Assembly: GCF_004138495.1 (NCBI RefSeq)
Contig: NZ_ML142854.1
Location: forward strand, 42,251 to 54,991
Direction of reading: 5' to 3'
DNA: 12,741 bases
Source of the DNA: Phytoactinopolyspora endophytica
Lineage (GTDB): Bacteria; Actinomycetota; Actinomycetes; Jiangellales; Jiangellaceae
Shown: positions 7,218-12,741 of the stretch, piece after piece
Position numbering within the stretch: the first letter of the stretch is position 1
Layout: each line of letters starts with the position of its first letter
Position numbers and translations under genes: made by a program
The notes under the pieces: generated by a model
The model's database searches: none
What the model was told of the DNA's origin: nothing
Seen by the model: the letters and a program-made list of their open reading frames with translations, nothing else

Positions 7218-8824
7218 TGGACATCGGCAGCCCTGGCGTCAACATCGCCATCTTCGTGATCTTCGTCGTCGCGACCCTCTTCATCGTGCTGCGGGTCGCC
7301 GGCACCAACAAGACGGCCGCCGACTACTACGCCGGAGGCCGGGCGTTCACCGGCCAGCAGAACGGCACGGCGATCGCCGGAGACTACCTTTCGGCAGCGT
7401 CGTTCCTGGGTATCGCCGGCGCCATCGCCATCTACGGATACGACGGCTTCCTCTACTCGATCGGCTTCCTGGTCGCGTGGCTGGTGGCGTTGCTGCTCGT
7501 CGCCGAGCTGCTGCGGAACACCGGCCGGTTCACGATGGCGGATGTCGTGTCGTTCCGGATGCGGCAACGGCCCGTCCGCACAGCCGCATCGACGTCGACG
7601 CTGGCGGTGTCGTTCTTCTACCTGCTGGCGCAGATGGCCGGGGCAGGCGGCTTGGTAGCGCTGCTGCTCGGTGTCGAAGACGAGGGCGGCCAGGGCGTCG
7701 TCATCGCCGTCGTCGGTGCCATCATGGTGTTCTACGTCCTGGTCGGCGGGATGAAAGGCACCACCTGGGTGCAGATCATCAAGGCGATCCTGCTGATCGC
7801 CGGGGCCGGCGTGATGACCGTCTGGGTCATGGCGAAGCACAACTTCGATCTCTCGGAGCTCATGGGCGCGGCTGTCGACCGCGCGGGCGGCGCGGAGGGG
7901 CTGTTGGAGCCGATGAACCGGTACGGTGTCAGCGGGACGTCAAAGCTGGACTTCATCTCGCTCGCCCTGGCCCTGGTGCTCGGCACCGCCGGATTGCCAC
8001 ACGTGCTCATGCGTTTCTACACGGTTCCCACAGCCAAGGCGGCCCGACAGAGTGTGACCTGGGCCATCGCGTTGATTGGGCTGTTCTACCTGTTCACGCT
8101 GGTGCTGGGGTACGGCGCGGGCGCCTTGGTCGGTCCAGAGGAGATCGCCAGCGCACCGGGAGGCGTCAATTCCGCGGCGCCCCTGCTCGCCTACGAACTC
8201 GGCGGGACGTTACTGCTCGGCATCATCTCGGCGGTGGCGTTCGCGACGATTCTTGCCGTGGTTGCCGGTCTGACCATCACGGCATCCGCGTCGTTCGCGC
8301 ACGACATCTACGCCAACGTCATCAAGAAGGGCGAGGTCAAGGCGGACGATGAGGTGCGGGTGGCCCGCATCACGGCGGTGGTGATCGGAGCAGTGGCGAT
8401 CGGCGGTGGCATCCTGGCCAACGGCCAGAACGTCGCGTTCCTGGTGGCGCTCGCGTTCGCCGTGGCCGCGAGCGCGAACCTGCCGGTGATTCTCTACTCG
8501 CTGCTCTGGAAGCGGTTCAACACGAGCGGGGCGCTCTGGAGCATCTACGGTGGACTGGCCACCGCGGTGACCTTGATCGTCTTCTCTCCCGTGGTATCTG
8601 GAAAGCCGGTGGACCCAGCGACGGGGAGCAGCACCTCGATGATCCAGAACGTCGACTTCCATTGGTTCCCGCTGGACAACCCGGGCCTGGTCTCCATCCC
8701 GGCCGGCTTCCTCTTCGGTTACCTCGGAACCCGGCTGTCGAAGGAGTTCAACGCCGCCAAATACGCCGAGATGGAGGTGCGGTCCCTGAGCGGCGCGGGC
8801 GCGGAGAAGGCGACACAGCACTGA
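7217..8824 (+). CDS. actP: Cation:acetate symporter
   Basis: SSS-family permease (535 residues, the normal ActP length) expected to import acetate and similar short monocarboxylates with sodium or protons. Family marks: TAADYYAGGRAFTGQQNG (33-50), GDYLSAASFLGIAG (55-68), YLLAQMAGAGGLVALLLG (135-152), GTAGLPHVLMRFYTVPTAKAAR (256-277), AGLTITASASFAHDIYANV (350-368) and FHWFPLDNPGLVSIPAGFLFG near the C-terminus. About 13 hydrophobic helices are visible. It starts inside the DUF485 stop (TGATG). It is a closer match to characterised ActP/MctC-type carriers than the minus-strand symporter. Codon 332 is a rare TTA leucine. A long hairpin follows the stop. Assignment to acetate rests on family likeness and the acs/sensor context. 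Confidence 0.94.
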   Translation: MDIGSPGVNIAIFVIFVVATLFIVLRVAGTNKTAADYYAGGRAFTGQQNGTAIAGDYLSAASFLGIAGAIAIYGYDGFLYSIGFLVAWLVALLLVAELLRNTGRFTMADVVSFRMRQRPVRTAASTSTLAVSFFYLLAQMAGAGGLVALLLGVEDEGGQGVVIAVVGAIMVFYVLVGGMKGTTWVQIIKAILLIAGAGVMTVWVMAKHNFDLSELMGAAVDRAGGAEGLLEPMNRYGVSGTSKLDFISLALALVLGTAGLPHVLMRFYTVPTAKAARQSVTWAIALIGLFYLFTLVLGYGAGALVGPEEIASAPGGVNSAAPLLAYELGGTLLLGIISAVAFATILAVVAGLTITASASFAHDIYANVIKKGEVKADDEVRVARITAVVIGAVAIGGGILANGQNVAFLVALAFAVAASANLPVILYSLLWKRFNTSGALWSIYGGLATAVTLIVFSPVVSGKPVDPATGSSTSMIQNVDFHWFPLDNPGLVSIPAGFLFGYLGTRLSKEFNAAKYAEMEVRSLSGAGAEKATQH

Positions 8825-8864
8825 GCCCGAGGCGATTGAGACGCAGCGCTGAAGCCGTAGCGAT

Positions 8865-8918
8865 ATGAAAGGACCCGATGGCGCCGGTGCCGTTGCCCGG
8901 CGCCATCGACCCTTTCAT
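8865..8918 (+). terminator. Long two-part hairpin after actP
   Basis: Outer arms ATGAAAGG (8865-8872) and CCTTTCAT (8911-8918) pair over 8 bp. After a 3x2 internal loop, inner arms CGATGGCGCCGG (8876-8887) and its exact complement (8897-8908) pair over 12 bp around a 9-nt loop. It begins 41 bp after the actP stop. No T-run follows. A terminator is the simplest reading; an operator or RNA element is possible. Confidence 0.65.
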
Positions 8919-8923
8919 GCCGT

Positions 8924-8952
8924 CCCGAATACGGTCACGTGACAGATTCGGG
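8924..8952. promoter_or_regulatory. Nested dyad upstream of the WrbA-like gene (candidate operator)
   Basis: CCCGAAT (8924-8930) and ATTCGGG (8946-8952) are exact reverse complements. They flank the perfect palindrome GTCACGTGAC (8934-8943) with 3- and 2-bp gaps. The whole 29-bp site is centred about 70 bp before the ATG at 9009. Its right arm would overlap the -35 region of a promoter with -10 TACCGT (8970-8975), so repression is a plausible role. The regulator is unknown. Confidence 0.5.
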
Positions 8953-9008
8953 GTGTCCCCAGGTGGCTCTACCGTCGGTGTCCGCTGTACGCGAGAAAGG
9001 GACATCAC

Positions 9009-9617
9009 ATGGGCCAGAACGTCAAGGTCGCGGTCATCTACTACAGCTCCACGGGGAATGTGCACGCGCTCGCCAATGGCGCCGTAGAAGGAGCCGAGAA
9101 GGAAGGCGCCGAGGTGAGGCTGCGCCGCGTGGCGGAGCTCGCCCCGGCTGAGACGGTCGCCTTGAAACCTGAATGGGCCGGTCACGCCGATGCGACGCGG
9201 CATATCCAGGAAGCGGGCGTCAACGACCTGATCTGGGCGGATGCGGTTCTGTTCGGAACGCCCACCAGGTACGGCGTCATGGCAAGTCAGCTCAAGCAGT
9301 TTATCGACACTACCGGCCCGATCTGGGAGAAGGGACTGCTCTCCGACAAGGTCTACTCCGCCTTCACCTCGACCTTCACCAATCACGGGGGCCAGGAGAG
9401 CACGCTGTTGTCCTTGTACAACGTCGTGTACCACTGGGGTGGCGTGATCGTGCCACCCGGCTACACGGATCCCGTCCAGTTCGAACTGGGCAATCCCTAC
9501 GGGACAGCTCACATCAGCGGCGACGGCTCGCCCGCCGACGTGCACTTGCGGACCGTCCGCTACCAGGCCGCCCGTGCAACCGTCATAGCGCGGGCGCTCA
9601 AGCAGGGGCGCAACTGA
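9009..9617 (+). CDS. WrbA-type NAD(P)H:quinone oxidoreductase
   Basis: Cytoplasmic FMN flavoprotein of the WrbA/flodoxin family, which reduces quinones by two electrons with NAD(P)H and is usually tied to redox stress. The 202 residues match the family (about 200). Seen: the FMN phosphate loop YYSSTGNVHALA (11-22), the flavin-contact segment GTPTRYGVMASQLKQFID (83-100), and the family segment TFTNHGGQESTLLSLYNVVYHWGGVIVPPGY (about 121-151). The ATG has GAAAGG at 8995-9000, 8 nt upstream. A nested dyad lies in its promoter region. It is probably a single-gene unit: a hairpin separates it from actP and it converges with the response regulator 18 bp further on. wrbA may be its name, but paralogues are common, so no symbol is given. 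Confidence 0.92.
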   Translation: MGQNVKVAVIYYSSTGNVHALANGAVEGAEKEGAEVRLRRVAELAPAETVALKPEWAGHADATRHIQEAGVNDLIWADAVLFGTPTRYGVMASQLKQFIDTTGPIWEKGLLSDKVYSAFTSTFTNHGGQESTLLSLYNVVYHWGGVIVPPGYTDPVQFELGNPYGTAHISGDGSPADVHLRTVRYQAARATVIARALKQGRN

Positions 9618-9635
9618 CAGATCGGTCAGACCGCC

Positions 9636-10241
9636 TTACATCCAGCCCGCCTCGGTCGCGATCCGGATCGCGTCGATGCGGTTGCGCGCGCCGAGCTTGC
9701 TGATGGCATTCGACATGTAGTTCCGCACCGTCGCCGGTGAAAGCGAGAGCTTGACCCCTATCTCCTCGGTGGTGAATCCCATGGTGGCCACCTTGAGCAC
9801 GTCGGTCTCTCTGATGGTCAGCGGATTCGCGCCGGTTTGCAGAGCTGCGGTCAACAATCTGGGATCGATGACGCGCTCATCCCTCATCACACGGCGGATG
9901 GCCTGGGACAGGGCGTCTGCCGGCGCGTCCTTCATGAGGAAGCCCTGCGCACCTGCCTGGAGCGCCCGGAGCAGGTGGCTCGGCTGGCTGAGTCCGGTGA
10001 GGATGAGGACACGGCAGGCCGGCACGGTGTCGGCCAGGGATTCCGCGGCGGAAAGGCCATCCAGGCCCGGAAGGTCGATGTCCAGGAGGGCGACGTCGGG
10101 CTGGGTACGCAACGCTGCCTGCTGAACCTCGTCGCCTCGTTCCACTTCGGCCACAACCTCGAGGTCGTCCTCGGTGCAGAGCAGGGCCACCAGTGCACCA
10201 CGGATCATGTGCATGTCTTCGGCTATCAGCACTTTGATCAT
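9636..10241 (-). CDS. NarL/DesR-type response regulator
   Basis: Two-component regulator of 201 residues. The receiver domain (1-118) has E8/D9, phosphoacceptor D54 (VALLDIDLPG), T82 and K104 (FLMKD). A LuxR-type helix-turn-helix covers about 137-197 (LTIRETDVLKVA, TTEEIGVKLSLSPATVRNYMSNAISKLGARNR). The ending EAGWM is typical of DesR-like regulators in actinobacteria. Such genes usually follow a DesK-type kinase directly; here the nearest kinase fragment is 2.3 kb upstream on the same strand, beyond two oxidoreductase genes. The ATG is preceded by a G-run (GGGGGGA) that lies very close, so translation initiation is not obvious, but the alignment of MIKVLIAED to the family supports this start. 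Target genes cannot be told. Confidence 0.94.
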   Translation of the reverse strand: MIKVLIAEDMHMIRGALVALLCTEDDLEVVAEVERGDEVQQAALRTQPDVALLDIDLPGLDGLSAAESLADTVPACRVLILTGLSQPSHLLRALQAGAQGFLMKDAPADALSQAIRRVMRDERVIDPRLLTAALQTGANPLTIRETDVLKVATMGFTTEEIGVKLSLSPATVRNYMSNAISKLGARNRIDAIRIATEAGWM

Positions 10242-10342
10242 GGTCCCCCCGTCTGGATCTGCGCGTTCCGGGACGCGTCGCGCCGGAGCGACTGTGAACT
10301 GCAGCCGGCGTGACCGTGACGATATCCCTCTTCGTACTCAAG

Positions 10343-10356
10343 ACGTTGAGCAACGT
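10343..10356. promoter_or_regulatory. Palindrome over the response-regulator promoter
   Basis: ACGTTG (10343-10348) and CAACGT (10351-10356) are exact reverse complements with a 2-bp gap. The site overlaps the predicted -10 box at 10353-10358, about 100 bp before the start codon. This suits a dimeric regulator, possibly LuxR-type autoregulation, but 6-bp arms are modest evidence. Confidence 0.4.
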
Positions 10357-10382
10357 TACGGGAAGGCGCGTACGGAGGTCAT
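10353..10382 (-). promoter_or_regulatory. Predicted promoter of the DesR-type regulator
   Basis: On the minus strand, ATGACC (10377-10382; 4 of 6 to TTGACA), an 18-bp spacer and TAACGT (10353-10358; fits TANNNT). This gives an untranslated leader of roughly 105 nt. A second TANNNT (TATCGT) lies nearer the gene, so the choice is uncertain. Confidence 0.35.
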
Positions 10383-10416
10383 CACCCGAAGGTGGCAATG
10401 GTGGTGTTATTTCGCG

Positions 10417-11343
10417 CTAGGGCCGATCTGTTAGGTCCGTCGTGAAGCCGTCTCGCCAGGACGGGTACGCGGGGCGCCAGTCCAGCTGCGATCGGGCGCG
10501 GGCGTTGTCGGCGCCGCGCAGGTTTGCCATGAAAGCAACGCCCCAGCTGCCGACGGCGGTGCGCGCCAGCCAGGCCGGTGCCTTCTTGGGGGCCGGTGCG
10601 CCCAGCAGCCGTGCCATCTCCGGCAGCCAGGTTCGCATCGGCGTGGGACTGTCGTCGACGATGTTGAGTGCGCCATTGATCGGCGTGTCGAGGGCAGCCG
10701 CGATGGTGATTGCCGCGTCGTAGGCGTGCGTGAATGAGAAGACCGAGTCCCCGCCACCCACGATCGGCACCTTCCCAGCCCGGACCTGCCGGGTGAAGTC
10801 CCCATCCGGGGCGTATGTACTGCCTGGCCCGTACAGGTGGCCGAAGCGTAGGACCAGCCCGCCTGCATCCCGGGTGAGCCGCTCGTGTTCGAGCAGGGCG
10901 GCGACGATCGGGCGGAACTGCTTGGGTCCGTCCGCCCAGAACGTGGTGTCCTCGTCTGCGAGCTGATCGCCGGCGGGTCGGTAAGCATACGCCAGGCCTT
11001 GCGCGATCACCCGGGTTGCGCCCGCCGTCCGTGCGGCGTCGATCAGGTTCTTGGTGCCCTCGGTACGCAGGCGGTTGGTGACCGCGAACTCCGACGCCAG
11101 TCGTTTGGGGTTGAGCTGCTTCGGGATGGCCGTGAGCAGGTGGATCACCGCGTCGGGTTCCGCCTTGTCCACCGCCGACGCCGTCGCGTTCCGATCCAGG
11201 GCGTCGGCGACGACCGTCTCGTAGTCGGCATCCGGCCGGACCGATCCGCGGGTGAGCGCCACCACGTCGTGCCCGGTCCGTTTGAGTACCGGGACGAGCT
11301 GGCGCCCGATGACGCCGGTGGCTCCGGCGACTAGCACTCGCAT
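10417..11343 (-). CDS. NAD(P)-binding epimerase/dehydratase-like protein (atypical SDR)
   Basis: A 308-residue Rossmann-fold protein related to NAD-dependent epimerases/dehydratases. It starts with MRVLVAGATGVIGRQL, the nucleotide motif GATGVIG being at 7-13. Also typical: VIHLLTAIP, LRTEGTKNLIDAA, VLRFGHLYGPGS and a C-terminal LDWRPAYPSWRDGF segment. The catalytic YxxxK of active extended SDRs is not where it is expected (PKQFRPIVAALLEHERL occupies that place), so it may be a reductase with different chemistry or a binding protein. The start at 11343 is chosen because GGGAG (11349-11353) lies 5 nt upstream and the protein then begins at the Rossmann strand; an in-frame start at 11385 would add 14 non-family residues. 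Substrate unknown. Confidence 0.85.
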   Translation of the reverse strand: MRVLVAGATGVIGRQLVPVLKRTGHDVVALTRGSVRPDADYETVVADALDRNATASAVDKAEPDAVIHLLTAIPKQLNPKRLASEFAVTNRLRTEGTKNLIDAARTAGATRVIAQGLAYAYRPAGDQLADEDTTFWADGPKQFRPIVAALLEHERLTRDAGGLVLRFGHLYGPGSTYAPDGDFTRQVRAGKVPIVGGGDSVFSFTHAYDAAITIAAALDTPINGALNIVDDSPTPMRTWLPEMARLLGAPAPKKAPAWLARTAVGSWGVAFMANLRGADNARARSQLDWRPAYPSWRDGFTTDLTDRP

Positions 11344-11348
11344 GTCAG

Positions 11349-11353
11349 CTCCC
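11349..11353 (-). promoter_or_regulatory. Ribosome binding site fixing the epimerase-like start
   Basis: GGGAG on the minus strand, 5 nt before the ATG at 11343. It supports this start over the in-frame upstream one at 11385. Confidence 0.65.
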
Positions 11354-11380
11354 GTTCCTTCTGTCCGATCTGGTGCGTCG

Positions 11381-11409
11381 ACCATAGAGCGGTGGCAGGT
11401 CGCGCCGAA
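11381..11409 (-). promoter_or_regulatory. Possible promoter of the epimerase-like gene
   Basis: TTCGGC (11404-11409), a 17-bp spacer and TATGGT (11381-11386; fits TANNNT) on the minus strand, giving a leader of about 30 nt. The -35 is weak. If real, this gene is transcribed apart from the MDR gene upstream. Confidence 0.35.
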
Positions 11410-11427
11410 TCCGTCGTATGACTGGGC

Positions 11428-11447
11428 CCGCGGCCGCCGCGCCGCGG
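11428..11447 (-). terminator. GC-rich hairpin after the MDR oxidoreductase
   Basis: CCGCGG occurs at 11428-11433 and 11442-11447 and is self-complementary, giving a 6-bp all-GC stem with an 8-nt loop, directly after the stop codon at 11449-11451. There is no T-run. It is a plausible but not strong terminator. Confidence 0.4.
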
Positions 11448-11448
11448 C

Positions 11449-12492
11449 TCAGGAGAGCCGTACCAGGACGGTGCCGACGGAGCAGGTGGACGCCACCAAA
11501 GCTGTGGACACTTGCTCGAGACCCTCGAAGGTGGTCTCGTCGGCACGCAGGTCTCCCTCGGCGAACCAGGTCGCCGCATGCTGGATGTACTCGTCAAAGG
11601 TCGGCAGATAAGTGCTGACCTGCACGCCCCGCAAGGTGAGCTGTTTGTCGATCACCTTGGCGAGGTTGTGCGGACCGGGAACCGGGTGCCTGGCGTTGCA
11701 GCTGCTTTCGGAGTCCACAAGGGCCGCGCGGCCACCGGTGCGGAGAGCGTCGATCGCGGCTACCAGAAGGTCGCCGCCGACGTTGTCGATGAAGACGTCG
11801 ATCCCATCCGGCGCGACCCGGCCGAGCTGAATGCCGACGGAACCGAGGTTGTGGTCGATGATCATGTCGAATCCGGATGCGTCTAGCACCTTGAGCGTCT
11901 CATCCGGCCCGCCTGCCGAGCCGATGACGGTCGAGGCGCCGAGCTTGCGCGCGATCTGGCCGGCTACGCTGCCGACCGGGCTCGCCGCGCCCGATATGAA
12001 CACGACGTCGGCTCGTTGGATTGCGGCCACGTCGATCAAGGCGGCGTAGGCGGTCAGCCCGGGAAGGCCCAGCACGCCCAGGTAGGCCTGTGGCGGGGCC
12101 AGCTCGGCATTCACGACGAGCGCGGCGGCTGCGTCGACGACGGCGTACTCTCGCCATCCCAGCGAGTGCAGGACGGTGGCGCCGACCGGAATACCCGCCG
12201 CCTTGGAGACGACGACCTCGCCCACGGCGCCTCCGTCCAGCGGCCTGCCAGGCATGAACGGCTGCCGGACCGGGGTGGGCACATCGTCCATCCGGCTGAA
12301 GACATGCGGGTCCACCGACATCCAGGTGTTGCGGACCAGGATCTGGCCCTCACCTGGCGGCGTCACCTCGGACTGAGCGAGCTCGAGGTTGGCCGAATGC
12401 AGCATGTTCGGGCGGGAGGCGAACCGTACCTCCCGGCTTCTGGTGGCGAGTCGTGTCATCCTCGGCTCGGTCACATCCGACGTGAGAGACAT
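11449..12492 (-). CDS. Zinc-free MDR NADPH-dependent oxidoreductase (CurA/LTB4DH type)
   Basis: A 347-residue medium-chain dehydrogenase/reductase of the group containing curcumin reductase CurA and leukotriene B4 12-hydroxydehydrogenase, which reduce activated C=C bonds with NADPH. Family marks: WMSVDPHVFSRM (57-68), GRPLDGGAVGEVV, HSLGWREYAVV, YLGVLGLPGLTAYAAL, the nucleotide loop SGAASPVGSVAGQIARKLGA (where many relatives have G in place of the S), IDVFIDNVGGD and PGPHNLAKVIDKQLTLRG. No zinc-site cysteines are seen. The ATG at 12492 fits a leaderless message (TAATCT ends 6 nt upstream); no Shine-Dalgarno sequence is evident. An internal ATG at codon 12 is the alternative, since the first 11 residues are not conserved-looking. 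The real substrate is unknown. Confidence 0.9.
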   Translation of the reverse strand: MSLTSDVTEPRMTRLATRSREVRFASRPNMLHSANLELAQSEVTPPGEGQILVRNTWMSVDPHVFSRMDDVPTPVRQPFMPGRPLDGGAVGEVVVSKAAGIPVGATVLHSLGWREYAVVDAAAALVVNAELAPPQAYLGVLGLPGLTAYAALIDVAAIQRADVVFISGAASPVGSVAGQIARKLGASTVIGSAGGPDETLKVLDASGFDMIIDHNLGSVGIQLGRVAPDGIDVFIDNVGGDLLVAAIDALRTGGRAALVDSESSCNARHPVPGPHNLAKVIDKQLTLRGVQVSTYLPTFDEYIQHAATWFAEGDLRADETTFEGLEQVSTALVASTCSVGTVLVRLS

Positions 12493-12498
12493 GGGCCG

Positions 12499-12527
12499 AG
12501 ATTAGGCTCCGCCTACCGCGGAACGAA
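12499..12527 (-). promoter_or_regulatory. Predicted leaderless promoter of the MDR gene
   Basis: On the minus strand, TTCGTT (12522-12527), a 17-bp spacer and TAATCT (12499-12504; fits TANNNT), ending 6 nt before the ATG at 12492. The same spacing is seen before the LytS-type kinase. If real, the gene is transcribed separately from the kinase fragment upstream. Confidence 0.45.
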
Positions 12528-12555
12528 TCTGTTGAACGACTGGAGTTTTTGGCCA

Positions 12556-12741
12556 TCAACTGTAGGCTGCCTGACCGGGCTCACGAGCTGCCGCAGCGGT
12601 GGCGGCGAGCCACGGGTCCCTGGTGACCGGGACGGTGACCGTAAGAGTGAACCGACCGCTGGGGTCGAGGTCGGTGGTGAGCCGGCCACCGACGGAGTCG
12701 GCGCGCGCCGAGAGGTTGGCAAGGCCGTTGCCGGCGCCGTT
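12556..12741 (-). CDS. DesK-type sensor histidine kinase, C-terminal end only
   Basis: The last 61 codons of a gene that runs in from beyond the window edge, ending with TGA at 12556-12558. The visible part, NGAGNGLANLSARADSVGG followed by RLTTDLDPSGRFTLTVTVPV, is the G2 box and final strands of the HATPase_c domain as found in NarL-type sensor kinases (HisKA_3/DesK class): GxGNGLxNLxxRAxxxGG is highly characteristic. Third codon positions are strongly GC, as in the other real genes. The sensor and phosphoacceptor parts are outside the window. Such kinases pair with NarL/DesR-type regulators, and one lies 2.3 kb downstream on the same strand, but another partner outside the window cannot be excluded. 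Confidence 0.88.
   Translation of the reverse strand, partial: NGAGNGLANLSARADSVGGRLTTDLDPSGRFTLTVTVPVTRDPWLAATAAAAREPGQAAYS

Noticed and set aside
6767..7840. 357-codon minus-strand open frame opposite DUF485-actP
   Set aside because: Shadow frame rich in D, H, R and Q; the plus strand has two overlapping, well-recognised genes.
7021..8352. 443-codon plus-strand frame inside DUF485-actP
   Set aside because: Arginine-rich shadow of actP in another frame, with no membrane helices or motifs.
8748..9545. 265-codon minus-strand frame opposite the WrbA-like gene
   Set aside because: It crosses the hairpin and dyad after actP and overlaps a gene with intact flavodoxin motifs; no domain recognised.
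9614..9633. Short inverted repeats between the WrbA-like gene and the convergent regulator as a terminator
   Set aside because: CTGAC/GTCAG has only 5 bp with a 6-nt loop, and CGGTC/GACCG leaves a 1-nt centre, too small for a hairpin loop; evidence too weak for a feature.
1..12741. CRISPR array, tRNA, rRNA, insertion sequence or prophage parts
   Set aside because: No spaced repeat array, no tRNA-like cloverleaf, no transposase or integrase motif and no terminal inverted repeats with target duplications were seen on either strand.

Overview
This window reads as chromosomal DNA of a high-GC actinobacterium (Actinomycetota). Base composition, GC-biased third codon positions, GTG starts, genes that appear to lack leaders, and protein family types all fit. 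Genus cannot be set from the sequence alone. I see no mobile element, tRNA, rRNA or CRISPR array.

Positions 1-8824 form an acetate (short-chain monocarboxylate) uptake and activation locus. It starts with a 425-bp non-coding leader and acs (acetyl-CoA synthetase, +), which ends at a strong hairpin. Next comes a LytS-type sensor histidine kinase (+). Converging on it is a minus-strand operon of three overlapping genes: a LytTR response regulator, a small DUF485-like membrane protein and a sodium:solute symporter with an unusual extracytoplasmic insert. The stop codons of the kinase and the symporter both lie in the arms of one perfect hairpin. A 214-bp divergent region separates this operon from a second, canonical DUF485-actP pair on the plus strand. 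Kinase and regulator are therefore encoded together but in separate, convergent units, with two different symporters flanking the regulator promoter.

The most notable signal is in that divergent region. Two 9-bp direct repeats, 21 bp apart start to start, match the published LytTR-domain binding consensus (9/9 and 8/9). They sit 1 bp from the -35 box of the regulator's own promoter. This predicts an autoregulated two-component switch that may also control the second symporter operon and perhaps acs. It is analogous in logic to proteobacterial CrbSR (acs control) and to E. coli BtsSR/YpdAB (LytS/LytTR carboxylate sensing).

Positions 8825-12741 hold unrelated accessory genes: a WrbA-type flavoprotein quinone reductase (+), a NarL/DesR-type response regulator (-), an atypical NAD(P)-binding epimerase-like protein (-), a zinc-free MDR oxidoreductase (-), and the last 61 codons of a DesK-type histidine kinase (-) cut by the window edge. 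The DesK-type kinase and the DesR-type regulator may be partners separated by the two oxidoreductase genes. Several dyad-symmetric sites in the intergenic gaps look like operators or terminators.
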